From assembly GCA_046729975.1 (NCBI GenBank), contig JBKPHS010000206.1, positions 1 through 12,507 of the forward strand: DNA of 12,507 nt. The letters are read 5' to 3'. Origin of the DNA: JBKPHS01 sp046729975 (GTDB taxonomy: Bacteria; Actinomycetota; Thermoleophilia; Solirubrobacterales; Thermoleophilaceae). Each line of letters opens with the position of its first letter. Position 1 is the stretch's first letter. Made by a program: the position numbers and the translations under genes. This document shows, one piece after another, positions 1 through 6,737 of this stretch. The notes under the pieces are model-generated. The model saw nothing but the letters and a program-made list of their open reading frames with translations. It ran no database searches and was not told the origin of the DNA.

Positions 1-1341
1 ACCGGGCATCAGCGCGATTGCAGCGGCCACCTCTTCGCCGAGCTCCGGATGCGGTACGCCGATTACGGCCGCCTCGCGGACCGCCGGGTGCTCGTAGAGG
101 ACCTCCTCGACCTCGCGCGGGTAGACGTTGTAGCCGCCGCGGATGACCATGTCCTTCTTGCGGTCGACGATGAAGAAGTAGCCGTCGTCGTCCACGCGCG
201 CCATGTCGCCGCTGTGGAACCAGCCGCCGCGGATCGTCTCGACGGTCGCTTCGGGCCGGCGCCAGTACCCCTTCATGACGTTGTGACCGCGGATCACGAC
301 CTCGCCAACCTCCCCCACGGCGAGATCGCGGCCATCGTCGCCTACGACCTTCATCTGGACGCCCTCGACCGGCGTGCCAATCGAACCGGGCTTGCGCTCG
401 CGGTCGGGGTGGTTGAACGACGCTATCGGCGAGGTCTCGCTCAGTCCGTAGCCCTCCAGGATCGGGCAGCCGAACGCCTGCTCGAAGTTGCGCATGACCT
501 CCACCGGCATGGCCGCACCGCCCGAGACGCACAGTCGCAGCGTCGAGACGTCGAAGCGGTCGCGCTCAGGGTGGTTCAGCAGCGCCGCGTACATGGTCGG
601 CACGCCCTCGAAGACCGTCACCCAGTCCCGCTGGATGATCTCGAGCGCGGCGGCCGCGTCGAACCTCGGGATCAGCGTCAGGCACCCCCCGGCTCGCACC
701 GTGGCGTTGAGCGAGCACGTCTGACCGAAGGAGTGGAACAGCGGCAGCGCGCCGAGGGTCACGGTGTCGTCGCCCATGCTGAAGAGGCCGAGGGCGATGT
801 CGACGTTGCGCCGGAGGTTGTCGTGCGTGAGCTCCGCGCCCTTGGGCGTCCCGGTCGTCCCGGACGTGTAGAGGATCACGGCGGTGTCGGCGCCATCGCG
901 CTCTGCGACGTCGGCGACATGCTCCGAGCGTCCGAGCAGCCCCTCGAAGTTCCTCGGCTCCACCAGTAGGCAGTCGGCATGCGCCTGGTCGCTGCCGGCA
1001 TGCGCCGGATCTGCGAACTCGTGCCAGGCGAACAGGAGCCGCGCCTCGGAATCGCTCAGGTAGTACGCGACCTCGCGCTCCTTGAGGAGCACGTTCATCG
1101 GCACGACCACGCCACCGGCGCGCAGGATGCCGTAGTAGACGACGGCGAAGTACGGGACGTTGGGGAGCATCACCCCCACCCGGTCGCCTGGACTCATGCC
1201 CTTGGCGCGCAGAAGGCCCGCGACCCGGGCGGCGGCCAGGTCGAGCTCGGCATAGGACAGCTCCAGGTCGTCGAGCTTGACCGCGGTGCTCTCCGGCGAG
1301 CGCGCGGCCGCATCGGTCAGCAGCTGTGCGAGGTTCGTCAT
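1..1341 (-). CDS. Class I acyl-CoA ligase (FadD/AMP-binding family), 3' end beyond window
   Basis: Probably activates a carboxylic acid (fatty or aromatic) to its CoA thioester through an acyl-adenylate, in the cytosol. 447 residues are visible and the frame is still open at base 1; the family is usually about 500-550 residues, so only the end of the C-terminal lid domain, with the catalytic lysine, is missing. The A3 phosphate-binding loop YTSGTTGTPKG lies at residues 158-168, the A5 motif GYGLSETSP around 297-305, the GDMARVDDDGYFF region follows, and the hinge stretch DRKKDMVIRGGYNVYPREVE is near 390-412. The ATG at 1341 is preceded by AGGAG at 6-nt spacing and lies 9 nt after the maoC stop, so the two are co-transcribed. 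All core motifs seen are intact, unlike in the ligase-like gene at 6738-7901. Substrate specificity is unknown; the family call is certain. Confidence 0.93.
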   Translation of the reverse strand, partial: MTNLAQLLTDAAARSPESTAVKLDDLELSYAELDLAAARVAGLLRAKGMSPGDRVGVMLPNVPYFAVVYYGILRAGGVVVPMNVLLKEREVAYYLSDSEARLLFAWHEFADPAHAGSDQAHADCLLVEPRNFEGLLGRSEHVADVAERDGADTAVILYTSGTTGTPKGAELTHDNLRRNVDIALGLFSMGDDTVTLGALPLFHSFGQTCSLNATVRAGGCLTLIPRFDAAAALEIIQRDWVTVFEGVPTMYAALLNHPERDRFDVSTLRLCVSGGAAMPVEVMRNFEQAFGCPILEGYGLSETSPIASFNHPDRERKPGSIGTPVEGVQMKVVGDDGRDLAVGEVGEVVIRGHNVMKGYWRRPEATVETIRGGWFHSGDMARVDDDGYFFIVDRKKDMVIRGGYNVYPREVEEVLYEHPAVREAAVIGVPHPELGEEVAAAIALMPG

Positions 1342-1350
1342 CTTTCGCTC

Positions 1351-1800
1351 CTACTCGTAGACGCGGATGAGGAATTCGGCGACGGAGACGGGCTTGTCGC
1401 CCCGTGCACGCTCGAAGGTCAGGGTCGTCGTGAGGGTGCCGCCACCGGGGACGGCCTCCACTCCGTCGAGCCGTGCGCGCAGCCTGATGGCGTCGCCGAC
1501 GGGCAGCGGCGCCGGGAACCGCACGCGGTTCATGCCGTAGTTCATCGCGAAGGCGAAGCCGTCGAGGGGCAGCACCTCCGGGAGCAGCTTCGGAGCAAGG
1601 GACAGCACGTAGAAGCCGTGGGCGATGGTGCCTCCGAACGGCGTCTCGCTTGCCCGCGCCGGGTCCGTGTGGATCCACTGGCGGTCGCCCGTCGCTATAG
1701 CGAACGCGTCGACGTCCGCCTGCGTCACCTCAACCCAGCCGCTCGCGCCGAGCTCCTGCCCGGCTAGTTCGCGCAGCTCGGAGATCTGAGTCGTCGCCAC
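1351..1800 (-). CDS. MaoC-like (R)-specific enoyl-CoA hydratase/dehydratase
   Basis: Single-hotdog MaoC protein, expected to hydrate a 2-enoyl-CoA (or dehydrate a 3-hydroxyacyl-CoA) in the cytosol. The active-site stretch ATGDRQWIHTDP is complete: with this start the catalytic Asp is residue 39 and His residue 44, followed by the conserved FGGTIAHGF segment at 55-63 and a C-terminal hotdog strand ending in EFLIRVYE. The GTG start at 1800 gives 149 residues, the usual family length, with about ten residues before the conserved LRELAGQELG. An ATG at 1836 would add twelve low-complexity Gly/Arg-rich residues and has no Shine-Dalgarno. Neither start has a well-placed one (GGGAG lies only 1 nt before the GTG), so the start is uncertain. 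The gene sits between pucR and an acyl-CoA ligase, consistent with acyl-CoA metabolism. Confidence 0.88.
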   Translation of the reverse strand: MATTQISELRELAGQELGASGWVEVTQADVDAFAIATGDRQWIHTDPARASETPFGGTIAHGFYVLSLAPKLLPEVLPLDGFAFAMNYGMNRVRFPAPLPVGDAIRLRARLDGVEAVPGGGTLTTTLTFERARGDKPVSVAEFLIRVYE

Positions 1801-1895
1801 GCTCCCGAAGGTAGATCCGCCGCGCCCGCGGGGCATGGGGCGCGAGCACCAAACTTGCGACGCGGTCCTTGTGCGGCGCCGACAGTCCGCGCGCG

Positions 1896-3137
1896 TCAGG
1901 CCCGAGCGATGTGAACCGCGATGAGCAGGTCGAGCACCTCGGACAGGCGCCGTAGGTCGCAGCCGGTGCGCTCCGCGATCTTCTTGAGCCGGTAGCGGAC
2001 GGTGTTGACGTGCACGTAGAGGCGCTCGGCGGCAACCGTCGCGTTGAGGTCGGCGGCGACGTACTCGAGCAGCGTCGTCGTCAGCAGCCCACCGCCGTCG
2101 ACGTCCTCCTCGACGAACCGCCGGATCTCGGGGCTCACGAGCCGGCTCGCCGTCTCGTGACCGAACAACGTGAGGGACTCGAACGCGCGCAGCGTCGGCA
2201 GAGCCAGAACGCCGCCTGCTTCCTGGAGTCGCTCAACCGCCTCGCAGGCCTCGCGGTATGCAGCCGGGAGATCCTCCAGGGGCTGGATGGTGCTCATGCC
2301 GATCGCGAGAGTGATCCCCTGGTCGGCGAGCCTGGCCTGGATATCCGCGAGCGTGCGAGCGAGGTCGGCCGCATCGATCCCCTCGGCGGGCGCGACGACC
2401 ACGATCTCGTCGTGGCGCGCGACGGTCAGCGGTTGCACCGCCGCACCGCGGGCGCGGGCGAGCGAGGCGGCGGCCGATCGTATCCCGTGCTCGTCCGGCA
2501 ACGGTTCGACCGGCCTCGCGGCGATCAGTAGGCACGGACGCGACGGCTCGAGCCCGGCTTCGCGGGCTGCGCCGAGCAAGGGGCCCGGTGCAGGCCCCCG
2601 TCCTTCGAGCAGATCCTCAAGGAGGTCGCGGCGAAGCCGCTCTCCCTGCGCGCGGAGCAGGCTCTCGGCCTCGAGGTATGCCTCGGAGGCATACGTCGCC
2701 GCCACGTTGATGTAGCGGATGACGATCCCCACCATCGACAGCGCCGCCGCGCGCGTCTCGTCGTCCGTGACCGCCTCGAGGACGGCGTCCCAGAACACCT
2801 CGTTGTAGAGCCGGAAGGCGTGCATGAAGTCCCCGAGCGGGATCCGCCCCACGCGGCGCGTCGCCACCGGTCGCACGAACAGCAGCTCCTCGGGCGTGAG
2901 CGGGCTCTGCTTGGCCAGGCTGCGCAGCAGCGCGTCGTTGTGCAGGTAAACGTGCTCGCGCACGTCCGCCAGAAAGGCGGGATCCTCGCTACGGGCGTAC
3001 GCCTTGATCTCCTTGCGGATCGCCGCGACGCCCTTGTCGACCAGCTCGTCCTGGCGATCGCGGAGCGAATCGACCATCCGCATCACCGCTTCAGGCGTCT
3101 CGGCTGCGAGGGCCTGCGAATTCGGGTTCGCGCTCAT
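1896..3137 (-). CDS. PucR/CdaR-type transcriptional regulator
   Basis: 413-residue cytosolic DNA-binding regulator. The C-terminal about 50 residues (363-413) form the PucR-family helix-turn-helix, with the hallmark VNTVRYRLKKIAERTG. The middle holds the CdaR GGDEF-like domain, recognisable by LAIGMSTIQPLEDLPAAYREA, and the N-terminal about 180 residues are a helical sensory region. PucR proteins commonly control neighbouring catabolic or transport genes in response to a substrate; here the neighbours are a Liv-type transporter upstream and maoC/acyl-CoA ligase downstream. The ATG at 3137 (MSANPNSQ) is chosen over the ATG at 3227 because a -10-like TACAAT (3160-3155) and an inverted repeat (3178-3200) lie just upstream, inside the longer frame. 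GGTGAG is 3 nt before the chosen ATG. Family call firm; effector unknown. Confidence 0.9.
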   Translation of the reverse strand: MSANPNSQALAAETPEAVMRMVDSLRDRQDELVDKGVAAIRKEIKAYARSEDPAFLADVREHVYLHNDALLRSLAKQSPLTPEELLFVRPVATRRVGRIPLGDFMHAFRLYNEVFWDAVLEAVTDDETRAAALSMVGIVIRYINVAATYASEAYLEAESLLRAQGERLRRDLLEDLLEGRGPAPGPLLGAAREAGLEPSRPCLLIAARPVEPLPDEHGIRSAAASLARARGAAVQPLTVARHDEIVVVAPAEGIDAADLARTLADIQARLADQGITLAIGMSTIQPLEDLPAAYREACEAVERLQEAGGVLALPTLRAFESLTLFGHETASRLVSPEIRRFVEEDVDGGGLLTTTLLEYVAADLNATVAAERLYVHVNTVRYRLKKIAERTGCDLRRLSEVLDLLIAVHIARA

Positions 3138-3154
3138 CGGCTCACCGTGCGCCG

Positions 3155-3183
3155 ATTGTAACCCGCCTACAAAGGTGGTTGAG
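3155..3183 (-). promoter_or_regulatory. Candidate promoter of pucR
   Basis: Reading the minus strand, TACAAT (3160-3155) matches a -10 box and ends 17 nt before the ATG at 3137. With a 17-nt spacer the -35 position is CTCAAC (3183-3178), a poor match. It overlaps the inverted repeat at 3178-3200, which would suit a regulated or activator-dependent promoter. This is a prediction from sequence only. Confidence 0.35.
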
Positions 3184-3200
3184 ACGCTTGCGCGTCTAAC
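3178..3200. promoter_or_regulatory. Inverted repeat upstream of pucR, candidate operator
   Basis: Arms AGACGC (3182-3187) and GCGTCT (3192-3197) are perfect complements around TTGC. They extend to nine pairs (GTT with AAC) if one G at 3181 is bulged. The repeat lies over the predicted -35 region of pucR, where binding would block or modulate initiation. PucR autoregulation is the simplest reading, but the binding protein is inferred. Confidence 0.4.
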
Positions 3201-3252
3201 GTCGTGAATCGACATTACCTTCGCCATCGGGCTCCCCAGTCGGTCGTAGTTT

Positions 3253-3268
3253 TTGTCGAAATCGACAA
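3253..3268. promoter_or_regulatory. Perfect 16-bp palindrome TTGTCGAAATCGACAA, candidate operator
   Basis: The arms TTGTCGA and TCGACAA are perfect complements separated by AA (7-2-7). The palindrome lies between the substrate-binding protein stop and pucR. A related, imperfect copy (GTCGTGAATCGACA) occurs at 3201-3214. Symmetry and a repeated half-site fit a dimeric regulator such as PucR or another local factor. A role as a small RNA hairpin is possible, but no U-tract follows it on the minus strand. Confidence 0.4.
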
Positions 3269-3273
3269 TCCAA

Positions 3274-3316
3274 CGTCACGGGACGGCCGCCCCCGGAGGA
3301 GCGACCGTCCCTGACG
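3274..3316 (-). terminator. Stem-loop after the transporter operon, possible terminator
   Basis: CGTCAGGGACGG (3316-3305) pairs with CCGTCCCGTGACG (3286-3274) with one bulged base, giving a 12-bp GC-rich stem with an 18-nt loop. It begins 11 nt after the stop of the substrate-binding protein gene. The expected U-tract is absent (TTGGATTG follows), so it may end transcription weakly, act with Rho, or protect the 3' end of the operon mRNA. Confidence 0.4.
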
Positions 3317-3326
3317 CCCCGACGAG

Positions 3327-4640
3327 CTAGTCGCTCGTCGAGCAGGGCTTCGTGAAGTCGTACCCCTTGGCCGTGGGGCCGACGAAGAAGTCCTTCAGCA
3401 CCGAGGCTCCGAGAGGCGCCTTCGGGTCCGGCTTGACGATGACGGCCTCGCGGACCACCGTGTCGTTCGGGTCGCCGCCGTACTTGTGCGCCGGCAGCGC
3501 GCCCTCGTAGTCGACGGTGACCTGGTCCACGGCCTTGCGGACACCGGCCCGGGTCAGGTCGCCGTCCTTCAGCGCCTGCTCGAGCACGGCCTTCACCGGG
3601 TAGGACCAGATCCAGCCGAACGTGTAGCCGTCGTTGGCCGGCGGCTTGCCGCCGGTCGCCTTCTCCATCGCCTTGTGGGCGGCTGTATCGGATCCGTACG
3701 GACCCCAGGGCGAGACGTAGTGGTACTTCGCCTCGACCGCCGGGGCCGCCTTGCTCTTCAGGATCGCCGGATTCCACGTCGGCACCGAGCCGACGAACTC
3801 CCCATCGAAGCCGCCGGCGACTGCCTTGCCGACGATCTCGGCCATCTCCGCCGGACCGGTCGCGAGGACCACCACATCCGGCTTGGCCTTGGCGATCGCT
3901 CCTACCGCCGCGTCTTGGTTGCCGGCGGTGGCGTTGGGAGCGGTCTCGACGGTCTGCGCCGTGCCGCCGTTGGCCTTGGCCCAGATCTCGACTCCGGCCG
4001 CCGAGTCGCCGCCGTAGTCGCCGGGGTAGCCGACCGCGAGCACCTTGCCGGGCTTGCCGAACTCCTCGGCCGCCCAGTCAAGCCCGTTCATGGACTCGGT
4101 GCAATAGCTCTCCCCGCTCTCGAGGACCAGGCCGTCGTCGTCGAAGGACCAGCCTGACCACCAGGTCGCGGGGGCGGCCACGATATCCCCTTGCTTCTGG
4201 ATCTCGAGGCCGGCGAGCGTCGGCGGGGTGCCCAGCGACTGAGCGATCGCGAGCACGTTCGGCTCGATCTCGCGCAGCTTCGCCACGTGCTCCTCGGGGT
4301 TGTACTTGTTGTCCCGGGTGTACTTGCCGACATCGACGTCGTACTTGCCGCCGATGCCGCCCGAGGCGTTGACGCGCTTCCAGAACGCCTTCTGCGCGTC
4401 GGTGACCGGAACCGCAAGCGGAGCGAACGGACCCTCCGTCAGGTCCGACAGCGTGCCGAGGTAGATGCAGCCGCGATCCTTGCTCGCGCTGTCCGGACAG
4501 GGATCGGCGGTCACGCCGGTGTCTGTCTTGACCTCACCCCCGCCGCTTGCCGTGTCTTCCGCCCCGCAGGCCGCCAGGCCGAGGGCCAGGGCCGACAGCA
4601 GGGCCACCGGCCAGTATCGCAACAGTCTCGTCAGGGTCAT
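3327..4640 (-). CDS. ABC transporter substrate-binding lipoprotein (HAAT/Liv class)
   Basis: 437-residue extracytoplasmic binding protein, type I periplasmic-binding-protein fold, that should capture the solute and deliver it to the LivH/LivM permeases. The N-terminus is a lipoprotein signal peptide: MTLTRLLRYW, a hydrophobic core, then the lipobox LAAC with the lipidated Cys at residue 25 and a Ser/Gly-rich linker after it. The mature part opens with a two-Cys segment (DPCPDSASKDRGC) and then IYLGTLSDLTEGPFAPLAVP, the usual first strand and ligand-loop region. The start is the ATG at 4640, with AGGAGG 6 nt upstream; the in-frame ATG at 4658 lies upstream of that Shine-Dalgarno. It is the last gene of the operon, 91 nt after livM. 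Liv-class binding proteins also take aromatic and other organic acids, so an amino acid ligand should not be assumed. Confidence 0.92.
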   Translation of the reverse strand: MTLTRLLRYWPVALLSALALGLAACGAEDTASGGGEVKTDTGVTADPCPDSASKDRGCIYLGTLSDLTEGPFAPLAVPVTDAQKAFWKRVNASGGIGGKYDVDVGKYTRDNKYNPEEHVAKLREIEPNVLAIAQSLGTPPTLAGLEIQKQGDIVAAPATWWSGWSFDDDGLVLESGESYCTESMNGLDWAAEEFGKPGKVLAVGYPGDYGGDSAAGVEIWAKANGGTAQTVETAPNATAGNQDAAVGAIAKAKPDVVVLATGPAEMAEIVGKAVAGGFDGEFVGSVPTWNPAILKSKAAPAVEAKYHYVSPWGPYGSDTAAHKAMEKATGGKPPANDGYTFGWIWSYPVKAVLEQALKDGDLTRAGVRKAVDQVTVDYEGALPAHKYGGDPNDTVVREAVIVKPDPKAPLGASVLKDFFVGPTAKGYDFTKPCSTSD

Positions 4641-4646
4641 TGGAAC

Positions 4647-4652
4647 CCTCCT
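4647..4652 (-). promoter_or_regulatory. Shine-Dalgarno fixing the substrate-binding protein start
   Basis: AGGAGG on the minus strand, 6 nt before the ATG at 4640. It lies between the two candidate ATGs (4658 and 4640) and so decides for the downstream one, which also gives a normal lipoprotein signal peptide. Confidence 0.75.
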
Positions 4653-4677
4653 CTCCATTGACCGTCCGGCATCGGCG

Positions 4678-4702
4678 AGACCACCACGCCGGTCGGTGGT
4701 TT
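4678..4702 (-). promoter_or_regulatory. Stem-loop between livM and the binding-protein gene
   Basis: ACCACC (4680-4685) and GGTGGT (4695-4700) are complementary around a 9-nt loop, extendable by a G-U and an A-U pair. It lies in the only sizeable gap (91 nt) inside the operon. In solute-uptake operons such hairpins often set mRNA processing or stability so that the binding protein is made in excess over the permeases. That role is inferred here, and no U-tract is seen. Confidence 0.35.
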
Positions 4703-4731
4703 GACATCCCCCAGGTCCATGACGCCTTCGC

Positions 4732-5844
4732 TTAGGGCGGGAAGGGCCAGCCCCTGAAGTAGTTCCGGGCTCGGATCCACAGTCCGAACAGCCCGCGCGG
4801 CTCGGCGATCAGGAAGGCCACGATGAGGCAGCCGTAGATGATCGTCTGCAGCTGGAAGACGGTGAGGAACCCGCCGCTCGACTCGGCCGTGATGAACGGC
4901 AGGAAGCGCGGGACCTCCTCGACGAGGCGCGGCAGCAGCGTCACGAAGGCTGCGCCTAGCAGCGGGCCGGCGAGCGTGCCCGCGCCGCCGATGAGCACCA
5001 TGGCGAGGAACTCGACCGACAGGAACAGGTCGTAGGTGCCCGGCTCGATGAAGCCGGTGACCGTGGCCAGCAGGGCGCCGGCTATGCCCGCGTAGAAGGA
5101 CGAGACGCCGAAGGCGATGAGCTTGTACCTGGTCGGCTCGACCCCCATCACCTCGGCGGCGATGTCGCGGTCGCGCACCGCCGCGAAGGCGCGCCCTATC
5201 GCCGAGCGCGTGAGGTTCTTGGCGAGCAGGGCGAAGATCGCGAGCAACGCCAGGCAGAGGAAGTAGAGCTTCATCGTCCGATCGAGCCCAAGGCCGAAGA
5301 GCTGGCTGCGCGAGTCCAGGTCGACGCCAAACAGCACGAGCTCCGGCGCCGAGCGGCCGATTCCGGCGCCTCCGGTCACGTCCTTCAGCTCCCGGAACAG
5401 GTGCTCGCCGAGGAAGACGAGGCCCAGCGTCACGATCGCGAGATAGAGCCCGCGCAGGCGCGTGGCCACCGGTGCGACTGCGAGTCCAACGACTCCGGCA
5501 ATCACCCCCGCAGCCGGCAGCCACACCCACATGTCGAGGCCGAGCCCGATCACGCGGCCGCCGGGATCACCCGCGAGCGCCGCACCGGTGTAGGCGCCGA
5601 TGCCGAGGAAGAACGCGTGCCCGAGGGAGACCTGTCCCGCCCAGCCCGTGACGATGTTGAGCCCGATCGCCCCGATCGCCGCGGCGAAGGCGGTGGCCAT
5701 CAGCGCGTTGAGCTCGGTCCCGAGCTGGAACGGCAGGACCAGCAGTGCCACCACGAGGGCGGCGAACCACGCGCGCTTGGCCCCCGTGTTGAGCGGCGCC
5801 TGGTCGGCCGCGTACCCTGTGAAGAGCTTCGGCCGGCCCCTCAC
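4732..5844 (-). CDS. livM: LivM-type ABC transporter permease
   Basis: 370-residue multi-pass inner-membrane permease of the branched-chain amino acid/HAAT family, partner of LivH in the channel. About eight to ten hydrophobic segments are visible, with family hallmarks NIVTGWAGQVSLGHAFFLGIGAYTG, the loop around AVRDRDIAAEVMGVEPTRYKLIAF (the ATPase-contacting EAA-like region) and SVEFLAMVLIGGAGTLAGPLLGAAF. The start is a GTG at 5844 whose last bases form the livH stop (GTGA, 4-bp overlap), with GGAGG 10 nt upstream inside livH, so translation is coupled. A soluble N-terminal tail of about 25 residues precedes the first membrane segment. Assignment to LivM rather than LivH rests on length and the GLSLGHA-like and GGxGTLxGP motifs. 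Confidence 0.93.
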   Translation of the reverse strand: MRGRPKLFTGYAADQAPLNTGAKRAWFAALVVALLVLPFQLGTELNALMATAFAAAIGAIGLNIVTGWAGQVSLGHAFFLGIGAYTGAALAGDPGGRVIGLGLDMWVWLPAAGVIAGVVGLAVAPVATRLRGLYLAIVTLGLVFLGEHLFRELKDVTGGAGIGRSAPELVLFGVDLDSRSQLFGLGLDRTMKLYFLCLALLAIFALLAKNLTRSAIGRAFAAVRDRDIAAEVMGVEPTRYKLIAFGVSSFYAGIAGALLATVTGFIEPGTYDLFLSVEFLAMVLIGGAGTLAGPLLGAAFVTLLPRLVEEVPRFLPFITAESSGGFLTVFQLQTIIYGCLIVAFLIAEPRGLFGLWIRARNYFRGWPFPP

Positions 5845-6737
5845 AGCCGCTCCACCTCCCGGGTCCCGAACAGCCCGTAGGGCCTCACGAGCAGCACGAT
5901 GAGCATCACCAGGTAGGGCACGACCTGGTCGAAGTTGGCGCCGAGCCAGGCGAGGTGCTCAGCCTGGTAGGTCTTGGTGTAGGCCTCGGCGAGGCCGATC
6001 AGGATGCCGCCCACGATGGCGCCCCTGATCGAGTCGAGCCCGCCGAGGATGATCGCGGGCAGGGCCTTGAGCGCGACCAGCGAGGTCGTCTGGTCGAAGC
6101 CCGGGCCGCCTGCCGCGACGAGCAATCCTGCGATCGCGCCCAGCCCACCGGCGAACGCCCACGAAAGCGAGAACATCCGCCCGACCGGCACCCCCTGCGC
6201 GAGCGCCGTCTCCTGGCTGAACGCGGTCGCTCTCATCGCGAGGCCCCAGCGCGTGTACTTGAAGAACGCCCCCAGGGAGACCACCACGACGGCGGCGATC
6301 GCGATCCTTGCGAGGTCGTTGTGGAACACGGTCACGCCGGCGATCCGACTCTTGTCGAGGCCCCAGGGATCGCCGACCTGGCGCTGCTCGAGGCCGATCA
6401 GATCCGCGGCGACCACCTGGAGGGCCAGGAAGATCCCCACGGTCACCATCGCGGCCGCGAACGGGGGCTTGCCTACCATGGGACGCATGGCCACGCGTTC
6501 GATGACGATCCCGACCACTGCCGTGACCGCGACCGCGGCGACCGCGGCGAGCGGGAACGGAACCCCGCGGTCGACGGCGAAGGCGGACGTGAAGTACGCG
6601 CCTAGGATCATCAACACGGGCTGGGCGAAGTTGACGACGCGCGTGCCCTTGTAGACGATCACGAAGCCGAGCCCGAGCAGCGCGTACAGGGAGCCCTGGG
6701 CGACGCCGCGCACGGTGGCGGTGAGCAGCTCCTCCAT
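5841..6737 (-). CDS. livH: LivH-type ABC transporter permease
   Basis: 298-residue inner-membrane permease, partner of LivM. The N-terminal segment GVAQGSLYALLGLGFVIVYKGTRVVNFAQ is the classic LivH opening. The cytoplasmic coupling loop MRATAFSQETALAQGVPVGRM and the segment KALPAIILGGLDSIRGAIVGG are also typical. Length is normal for LivH (about 290-310). The ATG at 6737 follows immediately after the TAG stop of the upstream ligase-like gene, with no spacer, and its strong Shine-Dalgarno (AGGAGG, 8 nt) lies inside that gene's last codons. Expression should therefore depend on ribosomes traversing the upstream frame. The 3' end overlaps livM by 4 bp. Confidence 0.94.
   Translation of the reverse strand: MEELLTATVRGVAQGSLYALLGLGFVIVYKGTRVVNFAQPVLMILGAYFTSAFAVDRGVPFPLAAVAAVAVTAVVGIVIERVAMRPMVGKPPFAAAMVTVGIFLALQVVAADLIGLEQRQVGDPWGLDKSRIAGVTVFHNDLARIAIAAVVVVSLGAFFKYTRWGLAMRATAFSQETALAQGVPVGRMFSLSWAFAGGLGAIAGLLVAAGGPGFDQTTSLVALKALPAIILGGLDSIRGAIVGGILIGLAEAYTKTYQAEHLAWLGANFDQVVPYLVMLIVLLVRPYGLFGTREVERL

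Noticed and set aside
566..1678. Minus-strand open frame (370 codons) overlapping the acyl-CoA ligase and maoC
   Set aside because: It is in a different frame from both real genes and its translation is Arg/Ala-rich without motifs.
3138..3227. Thirty-residue upstream extension of PucR starting at the ATG at 3227
   Set aside because: The segment holds a -10-like box and an inverted repeat, and the added residues do not look like the conserved PucR N-terminus.
3253..3268. Palindrome TTGTCGAAATCGACAA as an intrinsic terminator
   Set aside because: On the minus strand, the direction of the genes, it is followed by AAAACT rather than a T-tract; the T-run lies on the wrong side.
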